A DNA stretch of 6,532 nucleotides from Saprospiraceae bacterium (GTDB lineage Bacteria > Bacteroidota > Bacteroidia > Chitinophagales > Saprospiraceae), in assembly GCA_013001805.1 (NCBI GenBank), contig JABDLW010000465.1, forward strand, positions 1 through 6,532, in the 5' to 3' direction. Below, piece after piece: positions 1 through 6,532 of the stretch. Every line of letters begins with the position of its first letter. Within the stretch, counting starts at the first letter, position 1. Made by a program: the position numbers and the translations under genes. The notes below the pieces were generated by a model. It saw only the letters and a program-made list of their open reading frames with translations. It was not told where the DNA came from and made no database searches.

Positions 1-1205
1 TTCTGGTTGAGTCGGGCATTGCTACTCAAATTATAAGGAAGCCCTTGTAGCTTATTGCTATAGCTGACATTAGAGGTAAAGGTCGAAGTAATACTCCGCT
101 GAAGTCCTTGCTCTCCTTGAATAACCAAATTATTATTGGCGTTATACGAAGTACTTCCCATTGATACAGAAGCTGAGAATCTTGAATTACCTTGATTTTG
201 TGGGGCGTGATTCCATCTAATCCAATACGAATCCTGCTCGGCAGTGTTGACAAGCGTACCGGTTACATTTTTGATATACGAATAATTAAATGCTCCACGA
301 TATCCATATCGCTTAAAGTAAGTGTTATTCACCTGGAATCCGTATCCTCCCTTCGAGTAAATGTCTCCTGTTACGCGCAAGTCCAGGTAATCGTTTATCG
401 CGAAATAGTAACCTCCATTCCTTAGGAAAAATCCTCTTAGTCGCTCCTCTCCATACACCGGCATAAGTATGCCGCTTGCTTTCTTTTTTGGTTGGGGAAA
501 CATTCCAAAAGGCCCTGCCAACGGAGTTGGAACTTCTCTAAATTTTAGCTGAAAGGGGCCGGTAATAACTTTGTTGCCGGGGATCACTTTTATGTTTTTC
601 GATTGAATGAAAAAGTGAGGGTTTGCAAGTGTACAGGTCGTGTAAAGTGCGCCCGTAATAAACATCTCATTGTCTTCGTTCTTCTTAACATTGGCTCCAT
701 GCATAATCGCCCCGTCTTGTTCCGTGATTACGCCAGAAATTTTTGCCTTACGAGATTTGAAATCATAGACAATACCAGTGGTCTCGTAAATATCTCCACC
801 GTCTGTGAAGACAGGCTTACCTCTGGAGAGACCTATCGAGTCCTTTACAAAGTCCGCCTTTATTGTTCGCTTGATCCAATCAACTTCTGTTTTTTCCGCT
901 TCTAATTTGATGAATCCATAATCAATGTGCGTCTCTCCATACATTGTCATTCGCTGGTTCGTTAAGTCGAAAAACATCGAATCACGGGCATGGTAATTGA
1001 CAGTAGTTTCTATGTCATCTTTTCGTGCCACTTTGGGTACACTATCGGTGGGCAATTGTGTGAGGTCAGAACGAAGGGTAGAATCTGCTAATACAGGTAG
1101 GATAGGAAGAGCCGTTGTATCTTGTGGGGATTGTGATGGATTGGTCTGACCAATCAGCACAGAGGAGCCGAGAAAGCAAAAAATAAAAAAAGCACAACTC
1201 CTCAA
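1..1205 (-). CDS. lptD: LptD-family LPS-assembly outer-membrane protein (3' end beyond window)
   Basis: LptD is the outer-membrane beta-barrel that inserts lipopolysaccharide into the outer leaflet, receiving it through the periplasmic OstA-like bridge. An uninterrupted frame of 401 codons runs from a TTG at 1205 off the left edge; Bacteroidota homologues are roughly 850-950 residues, so about half is visible. Residues 1-20 form a signal peptide (hydrophobic CAFFIFCFLGSSVLI, ending near IGQ), followed by a Pro/Ser/Thr-rich linker to about 60. Residues 67-215 are the OstA/LptA-like beta-jellyroll (TVNYHARDSM, then MYGETHIDYG). The LptD hallmarks follow: YTTC at 188-191, PLAGPFGMFPQPKKKASG at 228-245, and aromatic-rich barrel strands from about 255, including WIRWNH at 328-333. 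No in-frame ATG precedes residue 77, which lies past the signal peptide, so the start must be non-ATG. TTG 1205 gives a compact signal peptide; TTG 1244 would add 13 residues including KSK. The family call is strong from motifs; the start is uncertain. Confidence 0.88.
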   Translation of the reverse strand, partial: MRSCAFFIFCFLGSSVLIGQTNPSQSPQDTTALPILPVLADSTLRSDLTQLPTDSVPKVARKDDIETTVNYHARDSMFFDLTNQRMTMYGETHIDYGFIKLEAEKTEVDWIKRTIKADFVKDSIGLSRGKPVFTDGGDIYETTGIVYDFKSRKAKISGVITEQDGAIMHGANVKKNEDNEMFITGALYTTCTLANPHFFIQSKNIKVIPGNKVITGPFQLKFREVPTPLAGPFGMFPQPKKKASGILMPVYGEERLRGFFLRNGGYYFAINDYLDLRVTGDIYSKGGYGFQVNNTYFKRYGYRGAFNYSYIKNVTGTLVNTAEQDSYWIRWNHAPQNQGNSRFSASVSMGSTSYNANNNLVIQGEQGLQRSITSTFTSNVSYSNKLQGLPYNLSSNARLNQ

Positions 1206-1292
1206 GCCTGCTTTAGATTTAGATATTAGACAGAAAATTGACAATTTTGCGTAAAGCTACCGATTTTAGGCACATATAAGCATCGAACAGAC
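1206..1292. promoter_or_regulatory. Divergent lptD / amidase intergenic region with weak promoter-like boxes
   Basis: This is the only divergent spacer in the window, so it should carry promoters for both sides. Bacteroidota sigma-ABfr promoters use a -7 box TAnnTTTG and a -33 TTG. On the plus strand CAATTTTG (1242-1249) matches all but one fixed base and would give a leader of about 35-40 nt before the amidase ATG. On the minus strand TAGCTTTA (1259-1252) matches all but one and would start transcription near 1246, upstream of TTG 1205. Neither has a clear -33 TTG at the expected distance, so both are tentative. No strong Shine-Dalgarno sequence precedes either start. Confidence 0.35.
1234..1248. 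repeat. Perfect 15-bp palindrome, candidate operator
   Basis: AAAATTG, one central A, then CAATTTT form a perfect inverted repeat with 7-bp arms. Pairing stops at the next base on each side (G at 1233 and G at 1249). It overlaps the plus-strand -7-like box at 1242-1249 and lies just downstream of the minus-strand box, where a dimeric regulator could affect both directions. It also contains the alternative lptD TTG at 1244. A one-base loop and no following T-run argue against a terminator. The symmetry is seen directly; the operator role is inferred, and AT-rich palindromes of this size can arise by chance. Confidence 0.35.
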
Positions 1293-2066
1293 ATGAGAAA
1301 TATTGTACTTCTTATCAGCATTTCGATACTATTTCTTTTCTCTTTTCATCCAATTGGCCCTTCTTATAAAGTCAAGCGGATAGTCATAGATGCAGGGCAT
1401 GGAGACCATGATCCGGGCACCTCTGGTAAGATATCTCAAGAGAAGAACGTCGCTTTAGCCATAGCGTTGGAATTAGGTCGAATTATTGAAGAGAATATGA
1501 GTGACGTAAAAGTGGTATTTACTCGCGAGGATGACTCTTTTTTAGAACTTCATGAAAGGGCTGACTTAGCCAATAAAGAAGCCGCCGACTTGTTCATTTC
1601 TGTTCACTGTAATGCCTTCCACAACAAAACGGTTTATGGATCGGAGACGTATGTTATGGGGCTCGATAAAGTGGATAAGAATCTAGATGTTGCCAAACGA
1701 GAGAACAGTGTAATGCTTCTCGAGCAGGATCAAGCAAAATATGAGGGGTTCGATCCAAAATCAGATGAATCTTATATTCTTTTTAACCTATATCAAAGTG
1801 CCCATTTGAATAATAGTCTTTTGCTTGCTGCCGAGATTGAAAAGCAAATGGAAGAGAGAGTTGGAAGAAATAGCCGCGGTGTTCGTCAAGCTCCTTTTTG
1901 GGTACTTTGGCAGACCACAATGCCCAGTGTATTAGTTGAAACGGGTTATCTTAGCAACAGTAAGGAAGAGCTGGAACTGAACGATAAATTGAATCAGGTG
2001 TACATCGCCTCGGGTATCTACAGAGCAGTTCGGTCTTACAAGGAAAGAATGGAGTCATCGAACTAA
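1293..2066 (+). CDS. Exported N-acetylmuramoyl-L-alanine amidase (Amidase_3, AmiA/B/C-type)
   Basis: This zinc enzyme cleaves the amide bond between N-acetylmuramic acid and L-alanine of the peptide stem in peptidoglycan, usually for daughter-cell separation or wall turnover in the periplasm. The 257-residue protein begins with a hydrophobic signal (residues 4-18) without a clear cleavage site, so it may be secreted or membrane-anchored. The catalytic domain fills about 28-247. Zinc ligands are His36 in DAGHG, Glu50 in SQEKN and His105 in SVHCNA; the catalytic Glu216 lies in VETGYLSN. All key residues are intact. A helical insertion at about 122-170 (KRENSVMLLE at 135-144) sits where E. coli AmiB/AmiC carry their regulatory helix. 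There is no LysM, SPOR, AMIN or other wall-binding domain. It is first in the rightward block, divergent from lptD and 15 bp from the mce gene. The ATG at 1293 fits the signal peptide directly. Confidence 0.93.
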   Translation: MRNIVLLISISILFLFSFHPIGPSYKVKRIVIDAGHGDHDPGTSGKISQEKNVALAIALELGRIIEENMSDVKVVFTREDDSFLELHERADLANKEAADLFISVHCNAFHNKTVYGSETYVMGLDKVDKNLDVAKRENSVMLLEQDQAKYEGFDPKSDESYILFNLYQSAHLNNSLLLAAEIEKQMEERVGRNSRGVRQAPFWVLWQTTMPSVLVETGYLSNSKEELELNDKLNQVYIASGIYRAVRSYKERMESSN

Positions 2067-2081
2067 TCAAACTACTCTTCT

Positions 2082-3014
2082 GTGTCTAAAGAATTTCGTG
2101 TAGGTCTTATTGCGTTGGTAGCAGGGGTGCTACTTTATTACGGTTTTAATTATCTCAAGGGTACGGACGTGCTGACAAAAACCAATCGGTTTTATGTGGT
2201 GTACGATCATATCAATGGCCTGGCACCCGGAAGTGCTGTTAAAATAAAAGGGGTTCAGATTGGTAGAGTTTCCAATTTGGATTTCAATCAAGAGGCTCAA
2301 CAAATTATTGTTGAAATGGATCTGCAAGGTGATATTCAACTTGGGGATTCTACGATTGCAGAACTGTCAAGTGCTGGATTTTTGGGGGGTGAAATCATCG
2401 TGTTGCAGGACAAAAGCATGGGGGATTTTTTCGCACCCGGAGATACTTTAATTGCTAAAGTTGATGAAGGTCTTTCTGAAATTTTGCAAAGTGCAAAGCC
2501 AATTACTGACAACCTTCAGATAACCATTCGAAGGATAAATGAAATTCTTCTGGGAATGGAAGGTTTCGGAGATACCATCAATACGACAGTTGGAAACGTA
2601 AACAAAATGGTAGTTGAAGTAACGAGCGCGCTCGAAAGAAATAACAAACGAATTGATTCCATTTTCCTGGCGACTACTCAGCTGACCCGGCAGCTTAAAA
2701 AGGATATGATGCCTCTTGGTGCCACAATGAGAAATATGGAAGCGCTCACCGATTCGCTAAAAAACTCGGAGCTAAAGGCGACAATCGCTAGCTCAAATGC
2801 TCTGCTAATGAATGTCAATAATACATTGGATTCCTTAACGAATTCTAATGGAACCCTCGGGAAACTGATGTCAGAAGATTCGCTTTATCAAAACCTAAAC
2901 AAAGCAATGATTGATTTGGATAAGCTCTTGATTCATTTCAATAACTACCCGAAGGATTTCATGGCTCCTCTAGGCCGGAAGAGAAAAAAGCTTGAAGGCG
3001 TTAAAGAAGAGTAA
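2082..3014 (+). CDS. MlaD/MCE-family lipid-transport substrate-binding protein
   Basis: MCE proteins are inner-membrane-anchored periplasmic subunits of ABC-type lipid transporters (MlaFEDB in E. coli) that carry phospholipids between membranes. The 310-residue protein has an N-terminal transmembrane anchor at about 7-24 (VGLIALVAGVLLYYG), an MCE domain at about 34-110 with the expected core (GLAPGSAVKIKGVQIGRV at 46-63, GFLGGEIIVL at 99-108), and a long helical tail from 130 to 288, including LGKLMSEDSLYQNL at 259-272. It ends in a basic stretch (GRKRKK). The start is GTG at 2082, which gives the typical opening SKEFRVGL; the next in-frame ATG falls inside the MCE domain. It follows the amidase stop by 15 bp, so co-transcription is likely. 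No permease (MlaE) or ATPase (MlaF) gene is in the window, so those partners must be encoded elsewhere. The substrate is not shown by the sequence. Confidence 0.9.
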   Translation: MSKEFRVGLIALVAGVLLYYGFNYLKGTDVLTKTNRFYVVYDHINGLAPGSAVKIKGVQIGRVSNLDFNQEAQQIIVEMDLQGDIQLGDSTIAELSSAGFLGGEIIVLQDKSMGDFFAPGDTLIAKVDEGLSEILQSAKPITDNLQITIRRINEILLGMEGFGDTINTTVGNVNKMVVEVTSALERNNKRIDSIFLATTQLTRQLKKDMMPLGATMRNMEALTDSLKNSELKATIASSNALLMNVNNTLDSLTNSNGTLGKLMSEDSLYQNLNKAMIDLDKLLIHFNNYPKDFMAPLGRKRKKLEGVKEE

Positions 3015-3060
3015 CTACTTGATCTAATTTCTTTTTCTTTGATGTTCAAGACGACAGCCC

Positions 3061-4686
3061 ATGGACATCAAATTCAATAAAACCAAAGACGAAAACAAAC
3101 AGCTGGTCTCTGCGCTAAATCGGCGACTTGCCAAAGTGAAACTTGGAGGAGGAGAAAAGAAAATTGAGTCCCATCATGCCAAGGGCAAACTCACTGCTCG
3201 TGAGCGCATTGACTATTTACTAGATGATCCCAAGGATTTTGTGGAAATAGGTGCTTTTGCGGCAGAAGGTATGTACGAAGAGTGGGGAGGATGCCCGTCA
3301 GCTGGAGTGGTTACTGGAATAGGTCGGGTGTCAGGAAGGCTTTGTGTCATAGTCGCCAATGATGCGACCGTAAAGGCAGGCGCTTGGTTCCCGATGACTG
3401 CTAAGAAAAACCTTCGTGCGCAGGAAATTTCCATTGAGAACAAACTACCCATCATTTATCTAGTTGATAGTGCGGGAGTATTCTTGCCTATGCAGGATGA
3501 GATTTTTCCTGATAAAGAACACTTCGGTCGACAGTTTCGAAATAACGCCGTGATGTCCTCATTGGGCATAGTGCAAATAGCTGCCATCATGGGTAGCTGT
3601 GTCGCGGGGGGTGCTTACCTCCCAATCATGTCGGATGAGGCTCTCATCGTTGACGGCACTGGTTCAGTCTTTTTGGGAGGAAGTTATCTCGTAAAGTCTG
3701 CAGTGGGAGAAGACGTGGACAATGAGACACTGGGTGGCGCAACAACACATTGTGAAATTTCAGGTGTTACGGACAATAAATGCCCAGATGACAAAACCTG
3801 TCTCGATGAAATAAAGGGAATTTTTGATAAAATGGGCGCACCAGATTCCGCAGGCTTTAATCGAGCAGAACCAAAAGAACCTGAGAACCCGGCCGATATT
3901 TACGGTCATTTTCCAACTAATCGAAACGTCACTTTTGATATGGTGGATGTAATTAGGGGCCTTGTGGACGGAGGTGAGTTTGATCAATACAAGGAGCTTT
4001 ATGGTAAAACGATACTGTGTGGCTATGCGCGGATAGATGGATGGAGTGTGGGCATTGTTGCTAATCAGCGAAAGGCTGTGAAAACCAAAAAGGGAGAAAT
4101 GCAGCTCGGTGGAGTGATTTACTCAGACTCAGCAGATAAAGCGGCACGTTTCATTATGAACTGCAACCAGCGAAAAATTCCGTTGGTGTTCTTGCACGAC
4201 GTGAATGGCTTCATGGTTGGAAGCAGATCAGAGCATGGGGGTATCATCAAGGATGGAGCGAAAATGGTGAACGCCGTTTCAAACTCAGCTGTGCCTAAAT
4301 TTAGCATTGTCCTTGGAAGCTCATATGGAGCAGGTAATTATGCCATGTGCGGTAAGGCGTACGATCCAAGGCTCATTTTTGCATGGCCAACGGCTCAAAT
4401 CGCGGTGATGAGCGGGGCTGCTGCAGGTAAGACCTTGCTACAAATAAAAATGTCCACGCTCAAGTCGAAAGGCGAGCAACTGAGCGAAGAAGATCAGGAG
4501 AAACACTTGGCCGAAATTCAGAAATCATACGATGAGAAACTGAGCCCCTATTATGCGGCTTCTCGTCTTTGGGTGGATGGGGTTATCGATCCGGGAGAAA
4601 CCAGACGACTGATTTCGGTTGGAATTGAGGCAGCCAATCATGCCCCGATAGAGCGGCCTATGAATGTGGGTGTAATACAGACGTGA
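3061..4686 (+). CDS. Acyl-CoA carboxylase carboxyltransferase (beta) subunit, methylcrotonyl-CoA carboxylase-like
   Basis: This biotin-dependent carboxyltransferase moves the carboxyl group from carboxybiotin to an acyl-CoA in the cytoplasm. The 541 residues contain both crotonase-fold halves: an N-terminal half with KGKLTARERIDYLLD near 42-56 and the oxyanion-hole segment GSCVAGGAY at 178-186, and a C-terminal half with HDVNGFMVG, IKDGAKMV and GSSYGAGNYAMCGKAY beginning at 419. The GAGNY.MCG.AY form resembles methylcrotonyl-CoA or geranyl-CoA carboxylase beta subunits rather than propionyl-CoA carboxylase, suggesting a role in leucine/isovalerate breakdown; the exact substrate is uncertain. 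The length matches the family and no residue is obviously missing. The ATG at 3061 starts directly before the conserved N-terminal region. It lies 46 bp after the mce gene, so it may be co-transcribed or have its own promoter. The biotin carboxylase and biotin carrier partner is not in the window. Confidence 0.9.
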   Translation: MDIKFNKTKDENKQLVSALNRRLAKVKLGGGEKKIESHHAKGKLTARERIDYLLDDPKDFVEIGAFAAEGMYEEWGGCPSAGVVTGIGRVSGRLCVIVANDATVKAGAWFPMTAKKNLRAQEISIENKLPIIYLVDSAGVFLPMQDEIFPDKEHFGRQFRNNAVMSSLGIVQIAAIMGSCVAGGAYLPIMSDEALIVDGTGSVFLGGSYLVKSAVGEDVDNETLGGATTHCEISGVTDNKCPDDKTCLDEIKGIFDKMGAPDSAGFNRAEPKEPENPADIYGHFPTNRNVTFDMVDVIRGLVDGGEFDQYKELYGKTILCGYARIDGWSVGIVANQRKAVKTKKGEMQLGGVIYSDSADKAARFIMNCNQRKIPLVFLHDVNGFMVGSRSEHGGIIKDGAKMVNAVSNSAVPKFSIVLGSSYGAGNYAMCGKAYDPRLIFAWPTAQIAVMSGAAAGKTLLQIKMSTLKSKGEQLSEEDQEKHLAEIQKSYDEKLSPYYAASRLWVDGVIDPGETRRLISVGIEAANHAPIERPMNVGVIQT

Positions 4687-4696
4687 TAGCGTCCAA

Positions 4697-5575
4697 TTAG
4701 TTACTCCAGTCCGGCGCTTCGTTTCGGCCTTTTGTATCTGTCAGTTGAATTCGTTCTTTGGTCTCGATATTTATTTTCCAAATGTCATAAACCCCTTTCT
4801 GGCCGGCAGTGTAAACCAACCACATACCATCAGATGACCAACTGGGTGAGTAGCACTCAATAGAATCGCTAGTCAAATTAAACAATCCAGAGCCATCAGC
4901 ATTCATGATGAACAGGTCCCAAAGGTCATTATTTAACCCGTAAAAGGCTATTTTTCGACCGTCTGGTGAGAATTCCGCTCCGGAATCGTAACCCTCCTTA
5001 TTTGTGACTCGGGTCACTTCTGAGTCTTCTAGGCTGATCAAATGAATTTCTCCATTTGCGGCGTGAGTGGTGTCATTTGGATCGCGAAGCTGCCGTGTAA
5101 ATAATAGTTTGGTTCCATCCGGCGACCAGCTTGGACTCTCCTCATAGGCGGTGTTCTGCGTAAGTGATCTTACATCAGAGCCATCGGCATTCATCACATA
5201 AAGGTTTCTACTCAGGGTGTCTCTATCACTCATAAAAGCAATAAGCTTTCCATCTGGAGAAGGGACAGGAAGTACATCCTTTGCTAAATGATTGGTCATC
5301 CTAATCGGATTGCTTCCATCTGCCCGCATCGAGTAAACTTCTGAATTTTTGTCTCTTCCGGAATAGAAATAAATATGATCATTTTCAGCGGTCCAAGCTG
5401 GGGCAAAGTCCATCTCCTCATTGTTACTCAGGTTTTGTACATCACTCCCGTCGGCGTTCATGACGTAGATTTCAGAGTTGCCATCTCTGTTTGATACAAA
5501 GGAAATTTTGTTTGCCTTTTTTTCACTGCAACTAAAGCTAATAAGTAACAGCACAATTGGTGCGATCTTTTGCAT
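4697..5575 (-). CDS. TolB-like six-bladed beta-propeller (PD40 repeats), probable lipoprotein
   Basis: The 292-residue protein is almost entirely PD40/WD40-like repeats, which form a propeller used for protein or ligand binding. Six repeat units can be read, at about 24-61, 67-105, 111-150, 156-201, 208-246 and 252-290. They share a pattern of hydrophobic strand, SxRDG-type turn, a MNADGS loop (39-44, 128-133, 224-229), LT, then SPSWSPDG. Residues 1-16 are a signal ending in LISFSC; Cys16 followed by SEKK suggests a lipoprotein, although the lipobox is loose (Ser at -3, Phe at -2). The N-terminal domain of true TolB is absent and no tol or pal gene is adjacent, so it should not be named tolB. 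It converges on the carboxyltransferase gene with 10 bp between stops, and lies 54 bp downstream of the hydrolase gene on the same strand. The binding partner is unknown. Confidence 0.85.
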   Translation of the reverse strand: MQKIAPIVLLLISFSCSEKKANKISFVSNRDGNSEIYVMNADGSDVQNLSNNEEMDFAPAWTAENDHIYFYSGRDKNSEVYSMRADGSNPIRMTNHLAKDVLPVPSPDGKLIAFMSDRDTLSRNLYVMNADGSDVRSLTQNTAYEESPSWSPDGTKLLFTRQLRDPNDTTHAANGEIHLISLEDSEVTRVTNKEGYDSGAEFSPDGRKIAFYGLNNDLWDLFIMNADGSGLFNLTSDSIECYSPSWSSDGMWLVYTAGQKGVYDIWKINIETKERIQLTDTKGRNEAPDWSN

Positions 5576-5629
5576 GTCCGACGTAGTTGGTCATTTAAAG
5601 ATACTTTCATAACCGAACGTCTTCCGTAT
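5576..5629 (-). other. Short spacer between hydrolase and propeller genes
   Basis: This 54-bp same-strand spacer contains TATCTTTA on the minus strand, one base off the Bacteroidota -7 box TAnnTTTG, but no -33 TTG at the proper distance. No hairpin or terminator is visible. It is compatible with either read-through from the hydrolase gene or a weak separate promoter. Confidence 0.25.
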
Positions 5630-6532
5630 TTAGTCGATTTTTTCGACTTGATCTTTTGCCCAGGTTGTGAGTACTTCCAAGTAATCATCATGATACATCC
5701 AGCCTTCAAAGGGGCCATCTTCAAGGCCGTATTTGTATAAGTAATGGCTCGATTCCGGATATACTTTTATTGTAATGTCCTTGCCCTCTTGTTTCGCTTT
5801 TGTAAGGGCCTCAACAACGATTGCTGTTGGAATATTTTTATCCCTTCCCGCCATTACATAAAGCATCGGCAGTTTTATTTTATTAAAAAATGGTAAGGGA
5901 TCATAACTATATCTTTTAGCCAAGGATACATATTTAATTGAGTCGTAAGCATCCAATTTTGAGAAGGTAAACCATTTTCCAAAACGCTCATCTGAATTGA
6001 GCTGTTCGAGCTTCTTATTGATTGCCTTCCTTTCGGTTCCATTTGCTTGAGTGGTTCCTTCATGAACATCAATATAAAAGAGACACAACCGTTTATGCAT
6101 TGGAAGAATTATTTGCTCTACATCCTCCTTTGTAAAACCCTCAGACAAAGCATCACTCTGTATCTCGTGGTAAATTGTTTCTTGTACGTTAAGCGGAGAA
6201 CTGACCCTATTTATAAGAAATTTAATGTCAGGATTATGATCAACTAGCTGAGGGGTAAACCAACCGGATTCACTTAAGCCCATTACACCAATATTTTGCT
6301 GATCTATGTCATGCCTATTCTTCAGGAATGAAATGGCAGCTTGTGCGTCTTCCAAAAGATCTTCATACGTAAATAGACTGTAGTCTACGTCCTTGGAACT
6401 TCTTTTAGAATATATCATCACAGCAAAACCTGCTTCAAGAAAGGCGTTTGCATGAAATTTGAAATAGCTTTTATTGTAATTCTGATGGGAACTTCCCGAA
6501 CCATGCAGCAATAATATGGCTGGGTGTGGTCC
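5630..6532 (-). CDS. Alpha/beta hydrolase, dienelactone hydrolase / prolyl-oligopeptidase-like (5' end beyond window)
   Basis: The frame is open to the right edge. The first visible residues, GPHPAILLLHGSGSS, are already inside the fold, so the start and any signal peptide lie outside, and about 300 codons are visible. The HGSGSS strand-loop supplies the oxyanion hole. The candidate triad, counting from the first visible codon, is Ser87 in GLSESGW (codon 6274-6272), Asp231 in AGRDKN and His263 in SSHYLY, in the order and spacing of the alpha/beta-hydrolase fold. A helical cap region lies between Ser and Asp (about 115-207). The nucleophile elbow is G-x-S-x-S-G rather than the usual G-x-S-x-G. 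Secreted or lipidated Bacteroidota relatives are often annotated as peptidases or esterases, but the substrate cannot be assigned here. The gene precedes the propeller gene by 54 bp on the same strand, so an operon is possible. Confidence 0.85.
   Translation of the reverse strand, partial: GPHPAILLLHGSGSSHQNYNKSYFKFHANAFLEAGFAVMIYSKRSSKDVDYSLFTYEDLLEDAQAAISFLKNRHDIDQQNIGVMGLSESGWFTPQLVDHNPDIKFLINRVSSPLNVQETIYHEIQSDALSEGFTKEDVEQIILPMHKRLCLFYIDVHEGTTQANGTERKAINKKLEQLNSDERFGKWFTFSKLDAYDSIKYVSLAKRYSYDPLPFFNKIKLPMLYVMAGRDKNIPTAIVVEALTKAKQEGKDITIKVYPESSHYLYKYGLEDGPFEGWMYHDDYLEVLTTWAKDQVEKID

Noticed and set aside
192..905. Plus-strand open frames at 192-425 and 603-905
   Set aside because: Both lie antisense inside the continuous lptD frame, which has recognisable signal-peptide, OstA-like and barrel motifs; their translations show no domain or coding character.
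3034..3041. TTTCTTTG as a promoter -7 box before the carboxyltransferase gene
   Set aside because: The only nearby TTG (3019-3021) is about 12 bp upstream, too close for a -33 element, and the spacer is simply T-rich.
4711..4734. GC-rich stretch followed by TTTT near the end of the propeller gene, resembling a terminator
   Set aside because: The arms (CCGGC and GGCC) do not pair with each other, so no stable hairpin forms; it is coding sequence.
5440..5470. Repeated DNA encoding the MNADGS loops, also near 4890 and 5190
   Set aside because: These similar stretches reflect protein-level PD40 repeats with diverged codons, not a separate DNA repeat or CRISPR array.
5458..5724. Minus-strand open frame spanning the hydrolase-propeller junction
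   Set aside because: It is an out-of-frame shadow of the hydrolase end, the spacer and the propeller start, with no recognisable motif.

Overview
The window looks like chromosomal DNA from a member of the Bacteroidota, probably Cytophagales-like. The evidence is the Bacteroidota form of LptD, an MCE protein ending in the long helical tail typical of that phylum, few Shine-Dalgarno-like sequences before starts, and moderate GC content. No rRNA or other direct taxonomic marker is present, so the assignment is inferred from protein style.

Layout. Positions 1-1205 (minus) hold the N-terminal ~400 residues of an LptD-type LPS-assembly protein; the gene runs off the left edge. An ~87-bp divergent spacer (1206-1292) separates it from three plus-strand genes: an exported zinc-dependent N-acetylmuramoyl-L-alanine amidase (1293-2066), an MCE/MlaD-family protein (2082-3014) and an acyl-CoA carboxylase carboxyltransferase of the methylcrotonyl-CoA carboxylase type (3061-4686). 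This block converges, with 10 bp between stop codons, on two minus-strand genes: a six-bladed TolB-like/PD40 propeller with a probable lipoprotein signal (4697-5575) and an alpha/beta hydrolase (5630-6532) whose 5' end lies beyond the right edge.

How they fit together. LptD, the amidase and the MCE protein all serve the cell envelope: LPS insertion in the outer membrane, peptidoglycan cleavage and lipid transport. The amidase and mce genes are almost certainly co-transcribed (15-bp gap). The carboxyltransferase may belong to the same transcript (46-bp gap), but its role is CoA-ester metabolism. The hydrolase and propeller genes share a strand with a 54-bp gap and could be a second small operon.

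The window reads as ordinary housekeeping and envelope DNA. I found no mobile element, CRISPR array, RNA gene or defence system. The least explained signal is a perfect 15-bp palindrome in the divergent lptD/amidase spacer.
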